Origin: Dillenia suffruticosa
Lineage: Eukaryota; Streptophyta; Magnoliopsida; Dilleniales; Dilleniaceae
Assembly: GCA_033439265.1 (NCBI GenBank)
Contig: JAVTVX010000024.1
Span: 806,001 to 870,000 of the forward strand
Direction of reading: 5' to 3'
Length of the DNA stretch: 64,000 nucleotides
Below the pieces are notes generated by a model. The model saw only the letters and a list, made by a program, of their open reading frames with translations. It was not told the origin of the DNA and made no database searches. How positions within the stretch are numbered: the stretch's first letter is position 1; each line of letters opens with the position of its first letter. Both the position numbers and the translations under genes were made by a program. This document shows, piece after piece, positions 59,554 to 64,000 of this stretch.

Positions 59554-62500
59554 TCACTGGAACAATAGACAATTGAAAATCAATGGATGCAAAGAGCCAA
59601 TATAAGTTCTCAAAGTAAATGGGAAGGCTTAAAACATAGAAAAGAAAAACCCAAATATTTCGAAAGAACATAAAATATAAATCCGTATTTATTAATGTGG
59701 TAAGGTGTACATGGATCATCCTTAAGGACTCCAACAATTTCAAGCAATTAACAGACATACAAAGGGAGCACACTGTGCAACAAACCTGGTCTGCTTCTTC
59801 TGGAGTTCCGGCAGGAGAGTTGTTGGATTCAGAAGGCTTGTCAGCACCACAGTTCTGTCTGTTGCACTTGATTCTAAAGGGATAGTTTATATTGTTACAT
59901 TTCTCACATTTCCAGCTCCCATCAGGCATTTTTTGCTCTGGATAACATAACACTTGTAAATAACACAATGGTATAGATGTGTTTGTCCATGATAGAATGC
60001 ATCATAAGGTAGAAGAACTTACTGGAGGTTTTATCAGATTTGGATGCCTGCATTTACAACAAAGAGACCGTGTTAGGATATCCTAAAAATAAGGTTCTCT
60101 AATAGTTTCACACGCATGCAACTCCACCCACCACCCCAAAAAAAATCTATAAAGATTTAGGCACTGCAAGCAAGTCATTAGAATGTTGAAAATTTTTTCA
60201 CTTATTACAAAATGTTTTCTACATTTTTTCTGAGCACATAGAATATGGACACACAGACTTACAAATTGTAAATCAAATGGAATATCCAGGATTCAACTAT
60301 TTTACATCCTTTAGACCACGACACCAAAACAATAAGCAGGAACAAGGAAGCGACAATATCTTCTAGAGATAGAGAATCACAAACCTGAGATCCCTGCTTC
60401 GGAGTATTGCACTTCCTCATGTTACAAACTGTTCTAAAGGAGAAGTTGACATTTCCACATTTTGGGCATGTCCAATCATTGTCGCGTGTTGCATCTAAAA
60501 TTAGGATCAGAAGATTAAACAATAAGCAATGCAGGGAATCAAGATGCGAAATTAACATTCAAAAGCCATCAACGTTCTTAATGACAGACCTAAACCCTTC
60601 TTCTGAGCTTTATCATCTGGAAAGAATCCTGGTCTCGGCCCCTAAACAAAATATCATCTATGAATTATATCAAATGCCCATAAGGAAAAACTAAATTAAG
60701 GATCACAGGCCTCTTACAGCATATCCCCCTCCGTTTTCTTCCCAAGAGATGCACACCGCATAGAAGAGAAGAGAGGAGGAAAACGATTGGCAACTTCCAC
60801 AATCTCTATAACATTTCAAAGGATTGCATTTCTAGGTGTAACGAGACAATGTCTCCAAGGGTGAAACTAAGACAAGTTTGGAGTACATAATTTACCAAAG
60901 ACCAAGTTTCTCAAGTGATGTGCTTTTCAGTATCGAGTATATTGTGATGTCATTGCGAACTAATTAACACAACAGTGTATGAAGAGATCACATCTAACAC
61001 CTATCTTCAGTAAAATATTACACATTCCACCTCTTACCATGAAATGCTACAACACCCCCGATTGATTATGGCAGTTGCTACAAGTACAATATTCCCCAGC
61101 CAGAACAAGGATTACAACCCTTTTAACAAAACATTCCTTTAATTACTACTAAAACATATTACTTCTCATCCTTTCAATTAAAATACAGAACATATTTTAT
61201 TCTACTGGTTGGAGGGGGGACGGGGAGGGAGGTCGGAGGAAACGCAAATAATCCAACACCTATGACTGCCCCATGCATCAAATATCACATAGATTTGAAG
61301 AGTAACTGAATATTGTGGTGTGCCCCGTAATTGGTCAAATGAATGCTAGACATAGAGTCATGTCAATGTCCAAGATCGGCAAACCTGGTTTGGATTACCC
61401 ACAATTCATATAATTCATGGAATAAAATCAGCTATAGGCACAATTTGGCATATTAATGCAACTAGAATAAAAACATATTTCAGCATAATTTGGCATATTA
61501 GAGCACTGCACCAGGGAAAAGCATTATGAGATAACTGCAAATGAACTATCCAGTTAGGGAAAGACCACAACTAGAAAAGACAAACCAAAAACCAAAAGAA
61601 AGGTATGGTTCCCACATACCATAGCATCTGGCCCCATGGGCAAAGCCATGCCATATCGGTCCATTAGAGGGGGCATACCATATATCCCACCTAAAAAGAG
61701 GTAAAAATTGAAAAGTAAATTATTCATTAGAGTAATGTCAGCAGCACTTGCAATGCATATGAAATTCTAATTACACTTGCACATATCATTCAAGGGAAAT
61801 ATATAGTGCTTAAAATCTTGAAGTGTTTCTCTGTACTTCTCGATCATCATAAACAATTTTTTGTTGGGGAAGAGAGAGCAGAGAAGACGAGCCCCTCACA
61901 GTAGCTCCAGTGTACCAAAGAAATAACAGAACATCAAGCCTTTATTTTTTGCGAGTGTCCACCTGAGGGTATGTTGTCATCTTCCACTCACTCTCTTCCC
62001 CGAACAAATAATAACGATGGGTGCACGTGTGTGTCCTCCCAGCCCTTCTTGGTGGAGCTCATTGCAATTATACTAGGCAGGCAAACAAATGCAAAGCGAA
62101 GATACCATTTCCCATCATGGATCCAGCGGAATAAGGTGCTGGTCCAGGTAAATGAAGTGGTGGTCTGTAAGGGCTTCCCCCAGAAAGACGGTTGCCATAG
62201 TTGTAATGATATGCAGAACCCCCAGAAAATGGAACATCATATGGAGGAATTGATGTTCCATTAAAGAGAGAAGAACCATAAGGTGGAATGCCCAAGTACA
62301 TTGAAGAAGGTGCACCAGAACCAACATAAGGAGCAGAGGCTGGATAACTTTGTAGGGGTTGCACAGGCTTGGCAGCATTTTTCTACAATTGGAAGTTTAG
62401 AAAATAAAATCATACCCATTAAGAAACATATCAAACAGAACACATAAGACAAGTGATCACTGTCACAAAAATTCAAGAACATTATAATATATGCAATAAT

Positions 62501-64000
62501 CAGCAGAACATTAACAAAAGAAGGTGATGACAAAGGGAAATGAGAAATAAAAAATGAGACCTAGTATTGTAGACTTCCAGAAAATGGAGAGGACGGGACT
62601 ACACAAGGCACCAACATCATTTAAGGAGGTCCCACTTCAATATAGATATAAAGATATCCACTCACGAATAATGTTGTCAACCAAATTGACCCCAAGCATT
62701 CACAATTTCAAAGCGTCGGTTGATGTTTTATATTAACTACCATAAGGGTTTTGTAACACATTTCACAAGAGCTACAACTACAAATAAACTCAATTGTACA
62801 ACATCCCAAACTACTTGTCTATATGAATTCCTTTAATGTGGTTCTCTATTTAATGCTATGCTCGTAGTTAAATTATGAAGTATGATGTGTTGTTTTACAA
62901 TACCCTCCCAACCTTTCTTAGGTCTTACTTGGACTCTTGGAGCTCTTTCAAATTCCATGTTATCATTCATTCCTTCGTACTGCACTTAGAGGCCTTTTTT
63001 ACACAACTTAACCATCCCAATCTATTCATCCTTATATCATCAACTTGAGCTGCCCTTATCTTTATCTCTCTTATTTTTTATTCCAATCGTCACTTTTCAT
63101 GTCAAGCAAAACATTCAGCCAATAACTATCATTTCTACCACTCTCCCCCTTTGTTGTATGTGCTCCTATTATCTAAAACTTACACCTTCAAGCTTCAGTT
63201 TTTTCTTTAATAAAACAGTCCCACATATATCCTTACCACTCCCATTTCTATCACACTCCCTTTTTAGGCCCACACTACTCTCCAAAGGCATTTCCTCACA
63301 AAGCACAAAATTTTAGAAAGACAGACATAAATCATAATTCATTTCAGTCAGATCAGTAGTCAACCTTTCTTGTTCATCACTAAAAGATTTAGTTGAACGT
63401 CTTCTCAAGTTTGACAAGTCAAAGTTGGGCTATCTCATAAGGAATTCGTAGGAAAGTTTTAAATTGCATAGCTGACCCCAAAATTTGGGATTGAGGTCCA
63501 GATTATTGTTGTTGCTGTAGCTGTTTGTAGGAAAGTTTTAGAATTTTTTGAATTCCATGTTTCTTGCCACTCCATGCACATTGGCAAAAGAATAATATGT
63601 ATAAATCTGTAAATAAGCTAACTGAGCAATGTAATATTCAAGGCCTAGAGTTTTTGTGAACCAAATATGTACAATTGAGTACAATTATTCAAACTTTTAC
63701 CACCAACTTTTACTATGAGTCGTTATTTTTCAGGAGTAGAAAGTACTTAAAACTAGCCATAGTTTGTAACAAAATCCGGAAACCACATGCAACTCCAATA
63801 AAGTGAACGTAGACGTCTTCAAGCAGTAGACTCTTTTTCCCCCTGGAACAGAGTTTTAGCAGATAAAAGTACACATGCAAAATCGCCCATGCCAAGTAAA
63901 AAGCATCTATGTTTTAAACATCTCACTAGTATAATGCCACACGCTCCAACAACTTACTGAGTTATGATCAGCAGGTCTAGGCTGTGTGCAATTTCGCATA
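59554..64000 (-). CDS. RanBP2-type zinc-finger protein (5' end outside window)
   Basis: Minus-strand coding exons are 63958 to beyond 64000, 62106-62382, 61620-61690, 60590-60641, 60385-60494, 60023-60047, 59786-59937 and 59554-59556; phases all join. About 243 residues are in the window. The first visible exon reads MRNCTQPRPADHNS, the end of a first zinc finger whose start lies outside. A Gly/Pro/Ser/Tyr-rich middle (for example PYDVPFSGGS) is followed by two RanBP2-type fingers, DWTCPKCGNVNFSFRTVCN and SWKCEKCNNINYPFRIKCN. It ends PEEADQ. The wording matches Arabidopsis At1g67325 from memory. Fingers of this type (W-x-C-x2-C..N..C-x2-C) often bind single-stranded RNA, so a role in RNA processing is likely but unproven. 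The stop codon TGA is the first codon of the last exon. The gene is convergent with SPL. Confidence 0.92.
62880..63525. mobile_element. Possible RTE-type LINE fragments in an intron
   Basis: CCTCCCAACCTTTCTTAGG (near 62905) resembles the antisense of the conserved GRPRKTW-coding end of plant RTE LINEs. GACCCCAAAATTTGGGATTG, then GAGGTCC and TTGTTGTTG (63474-63516), resembles the 3' terminus of such elements in the opposite orientation. Two separate fragments are therefore likelier than one element. The call rests on memory of the family. Confidence 0.35.

Noticed and set aside
59423..59785. A long hydrophobic C-terminal extension of the zinc-finger protein
   Set aside because: It reads through a splice donor into an intron; the family ends at EExDQ, and the next exon starts with TGA.
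1..64000. CRISPR arrays, bacterial operons, or viral insertions
   Set aside because: None seen; gene structure, splice sites and transposons are all those of a plant nuclear genome.

Overview
This window is nuclear DNA of a eudicot plant, probably a woody one. It is AT-rich, with genes split by introns that have plant-type GT/AG borders. GA/CT microsatellites are abundant, and plant LTR retrotransposons occupy about 16 kb. All gene products have close plant relatives.

Six protein genes can be supported. From left to right they are: (1) a DnaJ/DUF3444 co-chaperone-like gene (+, 19053-21569, one coding exon); (2) a RAMP4/SERP1 ER-stress membrane protein (+, 23759-25765, three coding exons, the first being only the ATG); (3) an F-box/kelch gene of the LEAF CURLING RESPONSIVENESS type (-, 26824-31553, two coding exons 3.36 kb apart) with a miR394 site; (4) a complete six-exon ACOS5-type fatty acyl-CoA synthetase of pollen-wall sporopollenin synthesis (+, 36780-39629); (5) an SBP-box SPL2/10/11-clade transcription factor with a miR156 site (+, 52493-56255, four coding exons); (6) the 3' part of a RanBP2-type zinc-finger gene (-, 59554 to beyond 64000). 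RAMP4, LCR and SPL10/11 are also close neighbours on Arabidopsis chromosome 1 (from memory), so this looks like an old conserved block that was opened up by transposons and carries ACOS5 between its members.

The left 12 kb holds an old Ty3/gypsy (Tat-like) element on the minus strand (3321-11910, duplicated target ATATT). Its pol is decayed, its gag is missing, a second insertion splits its protease region, and it has a roughly 93-bp tandem array near its 3' end. Between ACOS5 and SPL lies a 7,001-bp Ty1/copia element (41517-48517, duplicated target GGTTG). Its two 483-bp LTRs differ at only four positions, yet its gag and pol are full of stops and frameshifts. It sits inside a small DNA transposon of roughly 0.5 kb that has its own 9-bp target duplication. 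The remaining spacers are AT-rich and hold microsatellites, SINE-like and other repeat remnants, and no further gene I can defend.

Regulatory signals readable in the sequence are the miR394 and miR156 sites, a CCAAT-N10-CACG ER-stress element upstream of RAMP4, a minimal AUGUAA upstream ORF before SPL, and GA/CT tracts in or near several leaders. I found no previously undescribed molecular system. The most unusual items are the young LTRs on a dead copia element, the three-level transposon nest, and the AUGUAA uORF.
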